Source: Gemmatimonadota bacterium
GTDB taxonomy: Bacteria; Gemmatimonadota; Gemmatimonadetes; Longimicrobiales; Gaopeijiaceae
Assembly (NCBI GenBank): GCA_022340865.1
Contig: JAJDNC010000065.1
Coordinates: 46,025-110,024, forward strand
Direction: 5' to 3'
DNA: 64,000 bases
The position numbers and the translations under genes were made by a program. Within the stretch, counting starts at the first letter, position 1, and every line of letters begins with the position of its first letter. Of the stretch, positions 43,554-52,764 are shown piece by piece. A model generated the notes under the pieces. That model had not been told where the DNA came from. It worked only from the letters and a program-made list of their open reading frames with translations, and did not search any database.

Positions 43554-46138
43554 GTCGCGGCGTCGGTGGGCGCCGTGTCGAAGAGCTGGCTTCTCAGCAC
43601 CCGCGAGACCGCCAGCGAGACCGCCAGGCCGAGGCCCACGCCCACGGCCACCAGCGTCATCCCCTGACGCATCACCAGCGACAGGACCGCTCCGCGGTCT
43701 GCCCCCATGGCCATACGCACACCCAGCTCGCGTGTACGCTGCCCGACGGCCTGGGCCATGACCCCGTACACGCCGGTGGCGGCCAGCGCCAGCGCCACGG
43801 CGGCGAAGACCGCGAGGAGCATCAGCGAGAGGCGCCGATCGCCCATGGAGTTCGAGATGCGGCTCTCCATGGTGGCGACGTTCGCAAGGGGGAGCTTCGG
43901 ATCGAGGGCTTCCACCGCCTTGCGCAGTCCAGGCACCAGCGCGGCGGGGTCGCCCTTCGTGCGGACCACCACGAACATCCCCGCCCGGGGGAACTGCCTG
44001 TAGCTCCCGTAGACCTGGACGCGGGGGGTAGCGTCGAGACCCTCGTGGGCGGCGTGACCCACCACACCGACGACCTCGATGGTGTCGTTGCCGAAGGAGA
44101 TCTGCTTGCCGATGGGATCCTCGTGGGGCCAGTACCGGCGTACCAGCTCCTGGTCCACCACGGCCACCGTAGGCGTCTCGGGGCCGTCGGCGTCGGTGAA
44201 GAAGCGCCCCTTGAGCAAAGGGAGGCCGAGGGCCTCCCGGAAGCCCGGGCTGACGATGCGGATGTCACCCCAGGGGCCGGGCTCGTTGGAGCGCGGCTGG
44301 TACCCCACGACCGTGAAGCTCGCCGTGGACCAGCCGCCGCTGAAGGGCAACACCGACTCCACACCGGCCGCGGTGACGCCCGGGACCCCACGGAGTGCCG
44401 GGAGGAGCTGGTCGTAGAAGCGCCGCTGCGCGGCGCCGTCGGGATACGAGGTGCCGGGCAGCGACAGGTAGAACGTCTCGACGCCCTTCGGGTTGAAGCC
44501 CGGGCTGACGGCCTGAAGGCGCGCCATGCTCCTCAGCAGGAGACCGGCGCCGGCCAGGAGCGCCAGTGAGAGCGCCAGCTGCGAGACCACGAACAACCGC
44601 CGGAGACGGAGCGCGGCCGGGTCCACGCCGGCGCGCGTACCTTCGCGCAGCGCGCCAAGCACGTCCGAGTGCCGGCTGCTCACCGCGGGCACGAGGCCCA
44701 CGAGCACGCCGGTGCCGACGCTCACGACCAGCGTGAAGAGGAGCACCCCACGGTCCAGTGACACGCCCGCGATCCCGGGCATCGAACGCGAGGCCAGAGC
44801 CTTGAGGCCGTCCAGCCCCCACATGCCCAGCAGGAGCCCTACGCCCGCCCCGCCAAGCCCGAGCACGACCCCCTCCGCCAGCAGGCGCCGGAGCACGTCC
44901 CGGCGGCTCGCGCCCATGGCCAGGCGCACCGCCATCTGTCGGCGCTGGCCGGAGGCCCGCGTGAGCAGGAGGCTCGCCACGTTGGCGCACGCGATGAGGA
45001 GGACCAGCACCACGGCCCCCAGGAGCACGAACAGCGCCGGACGCACGCTCGCAGTGGCGAGCTCCTCGAGGCCGGTGACGTGGATGGTCCACCTCGCCGT
45101 GAACTGGTTCGGCATCTCCTTCTTGAGCTTCTCCGCGAAGGCGGCCATCTCCGTTCGCGCGCCCTCCAGGGTCGTGCCCGGGGCCAGGCGCGCCACCACG
45201 GACAGGTACTCGTTCGTGTAGCTGCGGCTGTACTGCTTCTCCCTAAGGACCAGGGGGATCCAGAGCTCCACCTGGCGGCTGAAGAAGTCCCGGAACGTCG
45301 GAGGCATGACGCCGATGACCGTGTACGGCTCGCCGTCGAGCTCCAGGGTCTTGCCCAGAACACCCGGATCGGAGCCGAACCGACGCGCCCAGAAGCCTCC
45401 GTTGAGCACCACCACGTGGGCGTCGCCCGTGTTCACCTCGGAGCCGAACGTGCGCCCGAGGGCCGGTGCCACGCCCATGGTGTGGAAGAAGTCCGAGGTC
45501 GCCGACGAGGCATCGATGCGCTCGGGGTCACCCTGTCCCGTGAGGTTCATGGGACGCCCGGACTCCGCGGCCATGCCCGAGAAGCTGTGGGTCTCGGTGC
45601 TGTAGTCCCTGAAGCCGCGGGCGGAGACCGACGCCTCCAGGTTGTCGAGCGATGGATAGAAGTGATTCAGGGCCACCAGGGCCGACGGGTGCGCGTAGGG
45701 GAGCGGCCGGAGCAGCAAGGCGTTCACCATGCTGAAGACCGCCGTATTCCCGCCGATTCCGAGGCCCAGCGTCAGCACCGCGAGGAGCGCGAATCCCGGC
45801 CGCCGCGCCATGCCCCGCAACGCATGCTTCAGATCCCGCAGCATCGTCTCCATTCCCCCTCCCCTTCCCTCTCTCGTAGGTCCGAGATTTCGTGTGACCG
45901 GCCCCGATGGGTCCAGGCCCAGGATCGCTTCAATGCGGGCGGCGCCTCCATTCACTGCCAGATCGCGCATGGTGCGCAGCATCAGCCTCGTGGTCGCCCC
46001 GGAGCCCAGGCGGCGTGCCTCCACCCACGTGGCGTGGAACATGGCCGCCATCTCGTCGCCGTGGACGCCGCGGATCCGCCGTGGGTAGATCCCCAATGCG
46101 CCGCGGTACAGCCGTACGGCGAAGGGCTCCCGGGCCAT
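43445..46138 (-). CDS. ADOP-type (MacB/FtsX-like) ABC permease
   Basis: The 897-residue protein has the layout of the duplicated permeases frequent in Acidobacteria and Gemmatimonadota: an N-terminal prefix domain (about 1-95), then MacB-periplasmic and FtsX halves in duplicate, with membrane starts at FALLAVLTLGLGIGGNTAVF and later VLFTLVVSVGTGVLVGLV, and a C-terminal block ELGVRMAMGADRGAVLSLVM. No ATPase is encoded next to it. It may act as an orphan permease. The PadR gene upstream overlaps its start (TGATG), a usual pairing in these phyla. Its function is unknown. Confidence 0.9.
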   Translation of the reverse strand: MAREPFAVRLYRGALGIYPRRIRGVHGDEMAAMFHATWVEARRLGSGATTRLMLRTMRDLAVNGGAARIEAILGLDPSGPVTRNLGPTREGRGGGMETMLRDLKHALRGMARRPGFALLAVLTLGLGIGGNTAVFSMVNALLLRPLPYAHPSALVALNHFYPSLDNLEASVSARGFRDYSTETHSFSGMAAESGRPMNLTGQGDPERIDASSATSDFFHTMGVAPALGRTFGSEVNTGDAHVVVLNGGFWARRFGSDPGVLGKTLELDGEPYTVIGVMPPTFRDFFSRQVELWIPLVLREKQYSRSYTNEYLSVVARLAPGTTLEGARTEMAAFAEKLKKEMPNQFTARWTIHVTGLEELATASVRPALFVLLGAVVLVLLIACANVASLLLTRASGQRRQMAVRLAMGASRRDVLRRLLAEGVVLGLGGAGVGLLLGMWGLDGLKALASRSMPGIAGVSLDRGVLLFTLVVSVGTGVLVGLVPAVSSRHSDVLGALREGTRAGVDPAALRLRRLFVVSQLALSLALLAGAGLLLRSMARLQAVSPGFNPKGVETFYLSLPGTSYPDGAAQRRFYDQLLPALRGVPGVTAAGVESVLPFSGGWSTASFTVVGYQPRSNEPGPWGDIRIVSPGFREALGLPLLKGRFFTDADGPETPTVAVVDQELVRRYWPHEDPIGKQISFGNDTIEVVGVVGHAAHEGLDATPRVQVYGSYRQFPRAGMFVVVRTKGDPAALVPGLRKAVEALDPKLPLANVATMESRISNSMGDRRLSLMLLAVFAAVALALAATGVYGVMAQAVGQRTRELGVRMAMGADRGAVLSLVMRQGMTLVAVGVGLGLAVSLAVSRVLRSQLFDTAPTDAATYALVVVVLLAAATLATLLPALRATRVDPVEALREE

Positions 46139-46503
46139 CAGTCCGTGCCTTCTCCGCCGGCGAACCCCGCACGGAGCTCCGGCCGGTCCAGGAGATGACG
46201 CAGCCTGGACGCCTCGGCGGCCGCGAGCGCCCGACCGAACGACGTGATGCCATAGTAGCGGCGCCGCGTGTCCACGCTCTCCTCGCCCTGCGGAGCCGGC
46301 ACCTCCTCCAGCAGCCCGTCCTGCAGCAGCTTCGCGATGGTGCGGTACAGGGAGCCCGGGTCGAGGGTCACCGCCCCTCCCGAGCGCTCCTCCACCGTCT
46401 GCTTGATCCGGTATCCGTGCGCCGGTTCCTCCAGAAGCGCCGCGAGGATGGCGAAGACCCTGGGGTTCAGGGGGAGGCGTCGGTTCAAGTCCGCTTTCGT
46501 CAT
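46138..46503 (-). CDS. PadR-family transcriptional regulator
   Basis: The 121-residue protein is a winged-helix PadR regulator: FAILAALLEEPAHGYRIKQTVEERSG, LDPGSLYRTIAKLLQDGLLEEV and RRRYYGITSFGRALAAAEA. It is co-transcribed with the ADOP permease through a TGATG overlap and probably represses that operon. A near-palindrome over the predicted -10 box just upstream fits autoregulation. Confidence 0.92.
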   Translation of the reverse strand: MTKADLNRRLPLNPRVFAILAALLEEPAHGYRIKQTVEERSGGAVTLDPGSLYRTIAKLLQDGLLEEVPAPQGEESVDTRRRYYGITSFGRALAAAEASRLRHLLDRPELRAGFAGGEGTD

Positions 46504-46510
46504 GGGCTAT

Positions 46511-46542
46511 CTCTGCTGGATAACTATAGGTATCTGGCAGAG
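46511..46542. promoter_or_regulatory. Probable PadR operator overlapping a -10 box
   Basis: Arms ctctgctggata and tatctggcagag (10 of 12 positions symmetric) flank an 8-bp centre, actatagg. On the minus strand the centre reads into TATAGT, a good -10 box for the padR-ADOP operon. It ends eight bases upstream of the padR ATG. Confidence 0.65.
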
Positions 46543-46600
46543 AGTACGCCGAACGGGAGGCGGAAGTTTCACGGCGGATCGGGGGCGCGAGGAACGGTCG

Positions 46601-47095
46601 CTACTCCAGCGCCTCGAAGACCCCGGTGTCGCGGTTCTTGCGGACGTTGTCCCAGGGGAAGATCCGCCCGTTCATGGTGACGTAGACACCGGGGGGGAGC
46701 ACCTGCACGGCGGTGAGCGCGCCGCCGAGGTTGAAGAGCCCGTCCGAGGAGCCGAAGGCGATGGGGATCATGGCCCCGGTGAGCACGATGGTCTTGCCCC
46801 GCACCCGCTCGGCGAGCACCCGCGCGGTGTCCACCATGGTGTCGGTGCCGTGGGTGATGACGATGTGGCGCTCCGCCACCTCCTGGCAGTTGTGGGCGAC
46901 GACCCCACGGTCGGCGTCGGTCATCTCCAGCGAGTCGATCATCATGAGCGTGCGCACCTTGACGTCGAGACGGCAGCGTCCAAGCTGAAGCATGTCCGGC
47001 AGGTGCGTGTCCGAGAAGAAGAGACGGCCTCTGATCTCGTCGTACTCCTTGTCGAAGGTTCCGCCGGTGACGAAGAGGCGGATGGGCTCGCTCAT
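46601..47095 (-). CDS. Short asparaginase-like protein
   Basis: The 164-residue protein has both asparaginase motifs at the right places: FVTGGTFDKEY near the start and THGTDTMVDTARVL in the middle. It lacks the C-terminal half of full-length L-asparaginases and ends shortly after IFPWDNVRKN. Stand-alone proteins of this length form a known family, so it is probably not a truncation. Whether it hydrolyses asparagine is not certain. It precedes the PadR operator region on the same strand. Confidence 0.8.
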   Translation of the reverse strand: MSEPIRLFVTGGTFDKEYDEIRGRLFFSDTHLPDMLQLGRCRLDVKVRTLMMIDSLEMTDADRGVVAHNCQEVAERHIVITHGTDTMVDTARVLAERVRGKTIVLTGAMIPIAFGSSDGLFNLGGALTAVQVLPPGVYVTMNGRIFPWDNVRKNRDTGVFEALE

Positions 47096-47327
47096 GGGGA
47101 CTCCTGGTGGGCAGCGTGTTCAGAACCGGGGTACCCTCGCGCTCCGTCGTCGTTCGAGGGTGGACGAAGCTCAAGACGTCGCCGCTTTCCCGCAAGCCGC
47201 CGAAGGAGCCATCTTCCGGGTGCGTACCGCAGCCGGTTCGACCCTCCCGGCGCATGCGACCCGAGTCCGTATCCTCGAGCCACATCCCGATTCCCGCACC
47301 TCGAGCCCGCACTTCGGGAGGTCCACC

Positions 47328-48563
47328 ATGTCCACGCGTCCTTTCGTTCTTCTCGTGGCCCTGCCCCTCCTGGCCGCCTGCGGCGGATCGGGCGGATCCG
47401 CATGGGCCGGCACCGTTCTGGACAGCGCAGGCCTCACCGTCGTCCACAATCCGGATCGGGGGACCTGGGCGTCCGGCCAGGGCTGGACGGTGAAGGAGGT
47501 CCTCTCCATCGGCGAGACGGCGGGAGACGCGAACTACCAGTTCGGACAGATCGTCGGCGTGGCCGTGGACGGCGCCGGCCAGATCTACGTGGCGGACATG
47601 CAGGCCCGGGACATCCGGGTCTACGATCCCTCCGGCAAGTACGTCCGCACCGTCGGCGGGCCGGGAGCGGGGCCGGGGGAGTTCGGGGCCCAGATCGGCG
47701 GCGTCGAGGTCGCGGGTGACGAGCTCTGGGTGCCGGACCTGGGCAACCAGCGGCTCAGCCGTCTCTCGCTGGAGGGAAAGCCCCTGGGCAACACCCACCT
47801 GGACTTCCTCAAGGCGATGCCCCTGCGGTGGGACCAGATGCCCACCGGGCGACTGGTGGCCCAGCTCCGCCACTTCGGGTTCACCCAAGCCGACGCCGCC
47901 CCCAGCCCCGACGCCATCGTCGCCGTGAACGCCGACGGAACGTTCGGCGATACGCTGCAGATGCTCCCCGTCGGAGAGAGCATGAGGATCTCGGCCGGGA
48001 GAGCGCAGACACGCTTGTTCGCAGCCGAGCCCGTTTGGGACGCCGCGGCGGACGGGCGGCTCCTCTCCGGGCGCACCGACGAGTACCGCCTCGAGGTGCG
48101 CGACTCCAGTGGCAGGCTGACGCGCATCGTCACCCGGGCCGCGACCCCCAAGCCGGTCACCGACCGGGACAAGAACGTCATCCTGGACGCCTATAGGAAG
48201 CGATTCGCCCAGCAGGGCGCAGGGCTCTCGGCCGACGCCATCGAGGCCTTCCTGAAGACCATCCAGTTCGCGGACGACTACCCCGATTTCGAGATGCTGG
48301 CTCTGGGGCCGCAGGGGTCCATCTGGGCGCAGCGCGTCCGCTCCGGCGCGGAGCTCGCCGGCGGCAAGGAGGGCACCTTCGACCCCCAGGACATCGGCTC
48401 CAACGACTGGGACGTCTTCGACGCACAGGGGAAGTACCTGGGGGTCGTGACCTTCCCCGAGCGCTACCAGCCCATCCGCGTGGTGGGGGACCGCTTCTAC
48501 GGCATCGCCAGGAACGACCTCGACGTCCAGATCGTGAAGGTCTACCGGGTGGTCACGGGCTGA
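47328..48563 (+). CDS. 6-bladed beta-propeller lipoprotein
   Basis: The 411-residue protein has a lipobox (LLAAC, Cys about residue 19), so it is probably a periplasmic lipoprotein. The rest resembles NHL-type six-bladed propellers with repeats such as QIVGVAVDGAGQIYVADMQA and VRTVGGPGAGPGEF. Such proteins bind ligands or other proteins and are numerous in Gemmatimonadota; its partner is unknown. A GGGAGG site precedes the ATG. The 232 bases between it and the divergent asparaginase-like gene contain no other supported feature. Confidence 0.85.
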   Translation: MSTRPFVLLVALPLLAACGGSGGSAWAGTVLDSAGLTVVHNPDRGTWASGQGWTVKEVLSIGETAGDANYQFGQIVGVAVDGAGQIYVADMQARDIRVYDPSGKYVRTVGGPGAGPGEFGAQIGGVEVAGDELWVPDLGNQRLSRLSLEGKPLGNTHLDFLKAMPLRWDQMPTGRLVAQLRHFGFTQADAAPSPDAIVAVNADGTFGDTLQMLPVGESMRISAGRAQTRLFAAEPVWDAAADGRLLSGRTDEYRLEVRDSSGRLTRIVTRAATPKPVTDRDKNVILDAYRKRFAQQGAGLSADAIEAFLKTIQFADDYPDFEMLALGPQGSIWAQRVRSGAELAGGKEGTFDPQDIGSNDWDVFDAQGKYLGVVTFPERYQPIRVVGDRFYGIARNDLDVQIVKVYRVVTG

Positions 48564-48712
48564 GAGGCATGAGCGCGGCCGGACACATCGGCGCGCCGCA
48601 CGGGTAGGCGAAGGACGATCGGCTCCAGCCGGCCACCCCGTCGTCGAGCGGCGCCGGCGCGTCGGCCGCCGAGCCGCCTGACCGCGTCACCGAGCCACCC
48701 CGAGGACCCACC

Positions 48713-50080
48713 GTGACCTTCACCGCCATCGACCCCGCCACCGGCGAGACGCTCTCCACCCATCCCGACACCTCCCCCGACGAGCTCGCCGCCATCGTCG
48801 AGCGCGCCCACGCCGCCCACCTGGCGTGGCGCGACGCCCCCTTCACCCGGCGGGTGGAGAACTTCCAGATCCTCGCCGGGCTGCTCCGTGAGCGGAAGGA
48901 CGAGTACGGCCGTCTCATGACGTCGGAGATGGGCAAGCCCCTGGCGCAGGCCGTCGCCGAAGCGGAGAAGTGCGCGACGGCGGCGGACTACTACGCCGAG
49001 AACGGCGAGGCCTTCCTGGTGCCGGTCTCCGCTCCGACGGATGCGTCGCGAAGCTACTGGACGTACCGGCCCGTCGGCGTCGTGCTGGCCATCATGCCGT
49101 GGAACTTCCCGTTCTGGCAGGTCATCCGGTGCGCCGTTCCCGCAATCATGGCGGGCAACGCGGTCCTGCTCAAGCACGCCCCCAGCGTCCCGGGATGCGC
49201 CGTCGCCCTGGAGGAGCTCTTCCGCGAATCGGGCTTTCCGGCGGGGCTCTTCCGCAGCGTCTTCGTCGACACGGACGCCACCGGGGATCTCATCGATCAT
49301 CCCCTGGTGCAGGGGGTGAGCCTCACCGGCAGCGTACGCGCCGGCAAGGCGGTGGCCGCGCGGGCCGGGGCGGCCATCAAGAAATGCGTCCTCGAGCTGG
49401 GCGGCAGCGACCCCAGCATCGTGCTCGCCGACGCGGACCTGGACGCGGCGGTGGCGAGCTGTGTGTTCGGCCGCCTCCTCAACACGGGCCAGAGCTGCAT
49501 CGCGGCCAAGCGCTTCCTGGTGGTGGACGACGTGCGCGAGGCCTTCGAGAAGAAGCTGATCGCGCACATGAAGGCCGCGGTGATGGGTGATCCCCTGGAC
49601 GAAGCTTCGGTCATCGGTCCCATGGCGCGCGTGGACCTCAGGGACGCGCTCCACGACCAGGTCGTCCGCTCGGTGCAGGCGGGAGCGAAGCTGAGGCTCG
49701 GCGGCGAGATTCCGGAGCGGCCGGGAGCGTGGTATCCACCCACGGTGCTCACCGACGTGCGCCGGGGCACGGCGGCGTACGAGGAGGAGATCTTCGGCCC
49801 GGTGGCCTCGGTGCTCCCGGTGAAGGACACCGCCGAAGCCGTGAGGGTGGCCAACGATACCCGCTTCGGCCTGGGCGCGTCGGTCTACACCGCCGACGAC
49901 GGTCTCGGGGAGAGCATCGCCGCCGAGCTCCTGGACGCCGGCAACTGCTTCGTCAACGGGATCGTGAAGTCGGACCCCCGCCTCCCCTTCGGGGGCGTGA
50001 AGGAGAGCGGGTACGGCCGGGAGCTCTCTCCCCTGGGGATCCTGGAGTTCACGAACGTGAAGACGGTGTGGGTGAGGTAG
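48713..50080 (+). CDS. NAD(P)-dependent aldehyde dehydrogenase (succinate-semialdehyde type)
   Basis: The 455-residue enzyme is a full ALDH: substrate/cofactor loop IMPWNFPFWQ, catalytic Glu in LELGGSDPS, nucleophilic Cys in NTGQSCIAAKR and the late motif EEIFGPVASV, with LPFGGVKESGYGREL near the end. This pattern and length are typical of Sad/GabD-type succinate-semialdehyde dehydrogenases, but the exact aldehyde cannot be fixed from sequence. GTG 48713 is the start; the gene converges with the prolyl aminopeptidase and overlaps it by 32 bases. Confidence 0.92.
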   Translation: MTFTAIDPATGETLSTHPDTSPDELAAIVERAHAAHLAWRDAPFTRRVENFQILAGLLRERKDEYGRLMTSEMGKPLAQAVAEAEKCATAADYYAENGEAFLVPVSAPTDASRSYWTYRPVGVVLAIMPWNFPFWQVIRCAVPAIMAGNAVLLKHAPSVPGCAVALEELFRESGFPAGLFRSVFVDTDATGDLIDHPLVQGVSLTGSVRAGKAVAARAGAAIKKCVLELGGSDPSIVLADADLDAAVASCVFGRLLNTGQSCIAAKRFLVVDDVREAFEKKLIAHMKAAVMGDPLDEASVIGPMARVDLRDALHDQVVRSVQAGAKLRLGGEIPERPGAWYPPTVLTDVRRGTAAYEEEIFGPVASVLPVKDTAEAVRVANDTRFGLGASVYTADDGLGESIAAELLDAGNCFVNGIVKSDPRLPFGGVKESGYGRELSPLGILEFTNVKTVWVR

Positions 50081-51047
50081 GGGCGGGACGCACCGGCGTT
50101 CCCGTCTCGGCGATCCTCGCCGTGGCGGCCACCAGCTCCCGTGTGATCCCGGGCTCGTGGGACGAGTGCCCCGCATCGGGCACGATCACCGCATCCAGCT
50201 CGGGCCACGCGCGGCGCAGGTCGTCGAGGCTCCTCACGGGGCATACGACGTCGTAGCGTCCGTGCACCGCGATGGCCGGGATGTGGCGGATGGCCTCCAC
50301 CCGGTCCAGGAGGAACGTGTCGGGGCGGAAGCGGACGTTGCGGAAGTAGTGGGCCTCCAGGCGGGCGAGGCTCCACGCCATGTCCGGGTCCCCGAACATC
50401 TCCGCGAACTCCTCGTTGGGCAGCAGCGTGCAGCTCGAGCCCTCGTAGACGCTCCACACCCGCGCCGCGGCCCGGGCCACTTCGGGGTCGTCGCCCGTGA
50501 AGCGGCGCCAGTACGCCTCGAGCAGATCCCCGCGCTCATCCTCGGGGACATGCTCGGCGAAGGCCCGCCAGAGCTCGGGTTGGATGTTGCGGACGCCGTC
50601 GAGCCACCACTCGATCTCGGAGTCGCGCATGAGCCAGATGCCCCGGAGCACCAGGCTGAGCACCCGCTCGGGATGCTCCTGGGCGTAGAAGAGGCCCAGC
50701 GTGCTCCCCCAGGAGCCGCCGAACACGTGCCACCTCTCGATGCCCCGGTCCACGCGCAGGCGCTCGAAGTCGGCCACCAGGTCGGCGGGCGTGTTGCCCT
50801 CCAGCTCGCCGTGGGGCCGCGAGCGGCCGCTCCCACGCTGGTCCAGGAGGATCACCCGGAAGCGCTTCGGGTCGAAGAAGCGCCTGTCGAAGGCCGAGCA
50901 CCCCGCGCCCGGGCCGCCGTGCACGAAGAGGACGGGGATCCCGTCGGGCGTGCCGCACTCCTCCCAGTACAGCTCGTGGGGCTCGTCGACCTTCAGCGTG
51001 CCGGTGACGTAGGGCTCGATCTCGGGGTGGAAGAACTCGTTGGCCAT
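50049..51047 (-). CDS. pip: Prolyl aminopeptidase
   Basis: The 332-residue protein is an S33 alpha/beta hydrolase with HGGPGAGCSAFDRRFFDP near the start, DQRGSGRS, nucleophile motif VFGGSWGSTLGL, Asp in HGRYDVVCPV and His in PDAGHSSHEPG. It removes N-terminal proline from peptides. The 163-base gap to the divergent thioesterase gene holds a TAGATT -10-like box on the other strand. ATG 51047 matches the family N-terminus. Confidence 0.92.
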   Translation of the reverse strand: MANEFFHPEIEPYVTGTLKVDEPHELYWEECGTPDGIPVLFVHGGPGAGCSAFDRRFFDPKRFRVILLDQRGSGRSRPHGELEGNTPADLVADFERLRVDRGIERWHVFGGSWGSTLGLFYAQEHPERVLSLVLRGIWLMRDSEIEWWLDGVRNIQPELWRAFAEHVPEDERGDLLEAYWRRFTGDDPEVARAAARVWSVYEGSSCTLLPNEEFAEMFGDPDMAWSLARLEAHYFRNVRFRPDTFLLDRVEAIRHIPAIAVHGRYDVVCPVRSLDDLRRAWPELDAVIVPDAGHSSHEPGITRELVAATARIAETGTPVRPAPTSPTPSSRS

Positions 51048-51190
51048 GGGAAGACGCTCGGCTGGACGCGAGGGGCGGGCCACGCCCGGAACGGGTCGTA
51101 AAGCGCGGGCCGGGGAGACACGCGATGCACTCCGGGACGCGGTACGGCACGTCGAATATCCCTAGATTGGGGCGTTGCAACCACCCACCC

Positions 51191-51210
51191 CGGAGACACA
51201 CGGAGACACG
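51191..51210 (+). promoter_or_regulatory. Duplicated ribosome-binding site of the thioesterase gene
   Basis: The 10-mer cggagacac(a/g) occurs twice in tandem, immediately before the ATG at 51211. Only the second GGAG is at working distance. Confidence 0.7.
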
Positions 51211-51681
51211 ATGACGGGCCCCGCCGCTGTCCAGGACTTCTACCCCGACGACGTCGCCCACTGCTACGGATGCGGCCGCCTGAACGAGGCCGGCCATCAG
51301 CTCAGGACCTTCTGGGACGGGGACGAGACCGTCACCCGCTTCACGCCCCTCCCCCACCACACGGCCATCCCGGGGTACGTCTACGGCGGTCTGGTGGCGT
51401 CGCTCATCGACTGCAGCGGCACGGGGTCGGCGGCCGCGGCCATGCTCCGGCGCGAGGGCCGCGAGATCGGCGACGGACTGTCCCCACGCTACGTCACCGC
51501 GGCGCTCCACGTGAACTACCTGAAGCCCACCCCCCTGGGCCCGGAGCTGGTGGTCCGTGGCGTCATCAAGGAGATCACCGACCGCAAGGTGGTGGTGGAG
51601 GAGACGCTCTCGGCGGACGGAGTGGTGACGGCCACGGGATCGGTGGTGGCGGTGCGGATGCCCGAGGGCATGGTGAAGTAG
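51211..51681 (+). CDS. Hotdog-fold thioesterase (PaaI-like)
   Basis: The 156-residue protein has the hotdog pattern: YPDDVAHCYGCGRLNEAGHQ, GYVYGGLVASLIDCSGTGSA (central helix with the Asp/Gly of the PaaI type), LHVNYLKPTPLG and a final VVEETLSADGVVTATGSVV. The HCYGCG start is common in this subgroup. It would hydrolyse acyl-CoA thioesters, with the substrate unknown. It converges with thyX 24 bases later. Confidence 0.87.
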   Translation: MTGPAAVQDFYPDDVAHCYGCGRLNEAGHQLRTFWDGDETVTRFTPLPHHTAIPGYVYGGLVASLIDCSGTGSAAAAMLRREGREIGDGLSPRYVTAALHVNYLKPTPLGPELVVRGVIKEITDRKVVVEETLSADGVVTATGSVVAVRMPEGMVK

Positions 51682-51705
51682 TCGCGGATCCCCGCTGCGT
51701 GTCGA

Positions 51706-52683
51706 CTACTCGAAGCTGCTCGGCACCGCCTCGTACATCTCCCCGGCCACGTCCTCGGCCGTGCGCATGACCGACAGGTCCAGCTCGAAGTCCGGGTGGT
51801 CGGGGGTCCGGAGCTTCTCCACCAGCTCCCGGATCTCGCGAGGGGAGAGGCCCAAGGCCTTCAGCTCGTCGGAGCTCAGCGCCGCGCCTTCGCGGGCGCG
51901 CACGCCGGCGTCGTCGGCCTCGAGGAGCTTCGAGAGCGCCGCGCGCTCCCCCCGGGTCAGCGGCCGGCCATCCAGGTCGTAGTCCACCCACGCCTCGTAG
52001 GAGAGGGGCGCCACCCGCTTCACCATGCCAGCGATGATCCCGGCGAACTGCCGGATCTCCCACTGGGCCCGCCGGTCCACGCGCAGCGTGAGGAAGTGGA
52101 GCAGGTTGTGGAGGTCGATCTTCCAGTACCACTGCGTGTACGTCGACACCGGTAGGTCGATGCGCGCGATCTCCCGGGCCACGTCCTGCTCCAGGAGCCA
52201 CCCGTACGTGTCGCCGGCCTGCTTGCGGATACGCTCCCAGCGTTCCACCGCCTCGCGGTACACCTCCGGCGGCGCGCCCCCCTCCCTGCCCTGCTTGTTC
52301 GTCCGGCTCTGGAGCTGGAAGTGCTCCACGTCCGGCATGTAGAAGAGCAGAGGCATGAGCGAGTAACGTGCGCTCAGCTCGTTGACGGAGGCCGTCCTGT
52401 GTCTGATCCACTGCCGCGCCACGAACATGGGCATGGCACAGTGGAACTTCATCTCCACCATCTCGCTGGGCGTCGTGTGCCGGTGACGCCGTAGGTAGCG
52501 GACCAACCCTCGGGTCTGGGAGACCTTGCGGGTTCCGGCCCCATAGCTCACCCGCGCGGCGCTCTCGACGTCCTCGTCGGAGCCCATGTAGTCCACCAGG
52601 GAGACGAACCCGTGGTCGAGGACCGGGAAGTACCCGCCCAGGATCTCCTCGGCGGCGGGGACGGTGGGGCGCTTGGTTTCCAT
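51706..52683 (-). CDS. thyX: Flavin-dependent thymidylate synthase
   Basis: The 325-residue protein carries the ThyX signature RHRTASVNELSARYS, with EMKFHCAMPMFVARQWI before it and WKIDLHNLLHFLTLRVDRRA later. It makes dTMP from dUMP with FAD and folate, so the organism need not have ThyA. It is longer than the usual 220-250 residues because of a C-terminal helical extension (about residues 240-325). It is divergent from hldD; the start METKRPTV lacks a clear binding site. Confidence 0.95.
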   Translation of the reverse strand: METKRPTVPAAEEILGGYFPVLDHGFVSLVDYMGSDEDVESAARVSYGAGTRKVSQTRGLVRYLRRHRHTTPSEMVEMKFHCAMPMFVARQWIRHRTASVNELSARYSLMPLLFYMPDVEHFQLQSRTNKQGREGGAPPEVYREAVERWERIRKQAGDTYGWLLEQDVAREIARIDLPVSTYTQWYWKIDLHNLLHFLTLRVDRRAQWEIRQFAGIIAGMVKRVAPLSYEAWVDYDLDGRPLTRGERAALSKLLEADDAGVRAREGAALSSDELKALGLSPREIRELVEKLRTPDHPDFELDLSVMRTAEDVAGEMYEAVPSSFE

Positions 52684-52735
52684 GGGCGTGGGAGTGCGTC
52701 GGCGGCTCGAGGGGTGGAGGAGGCGGCTCGGTGCG

Positions 52736-52743
52736 AATATAGT
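52736..52743. promoter_or_regulatory. Overlapping divergent -10 boxes for thyX and hldD
   Basis: On the plus strand TATAGT (52738-52743) and on the minus strand TATATT (52741-52736) share four bases. Each matches the -10 consensus at five of six positions. Plus-strand -35 candidates are poor (tggagg at 52715-52720). Confidence 0.5.
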
Positions 52744-52764
52744 CCTGCGGGCAAACCTACCCAC

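Noticed and set aside
46601..47095. Truncated asparaginase pseudogene
   Set aside because: The length and intact N-terminal motifs match the known short asparaginase-domain proteins, and no C-terminal remnants follow.
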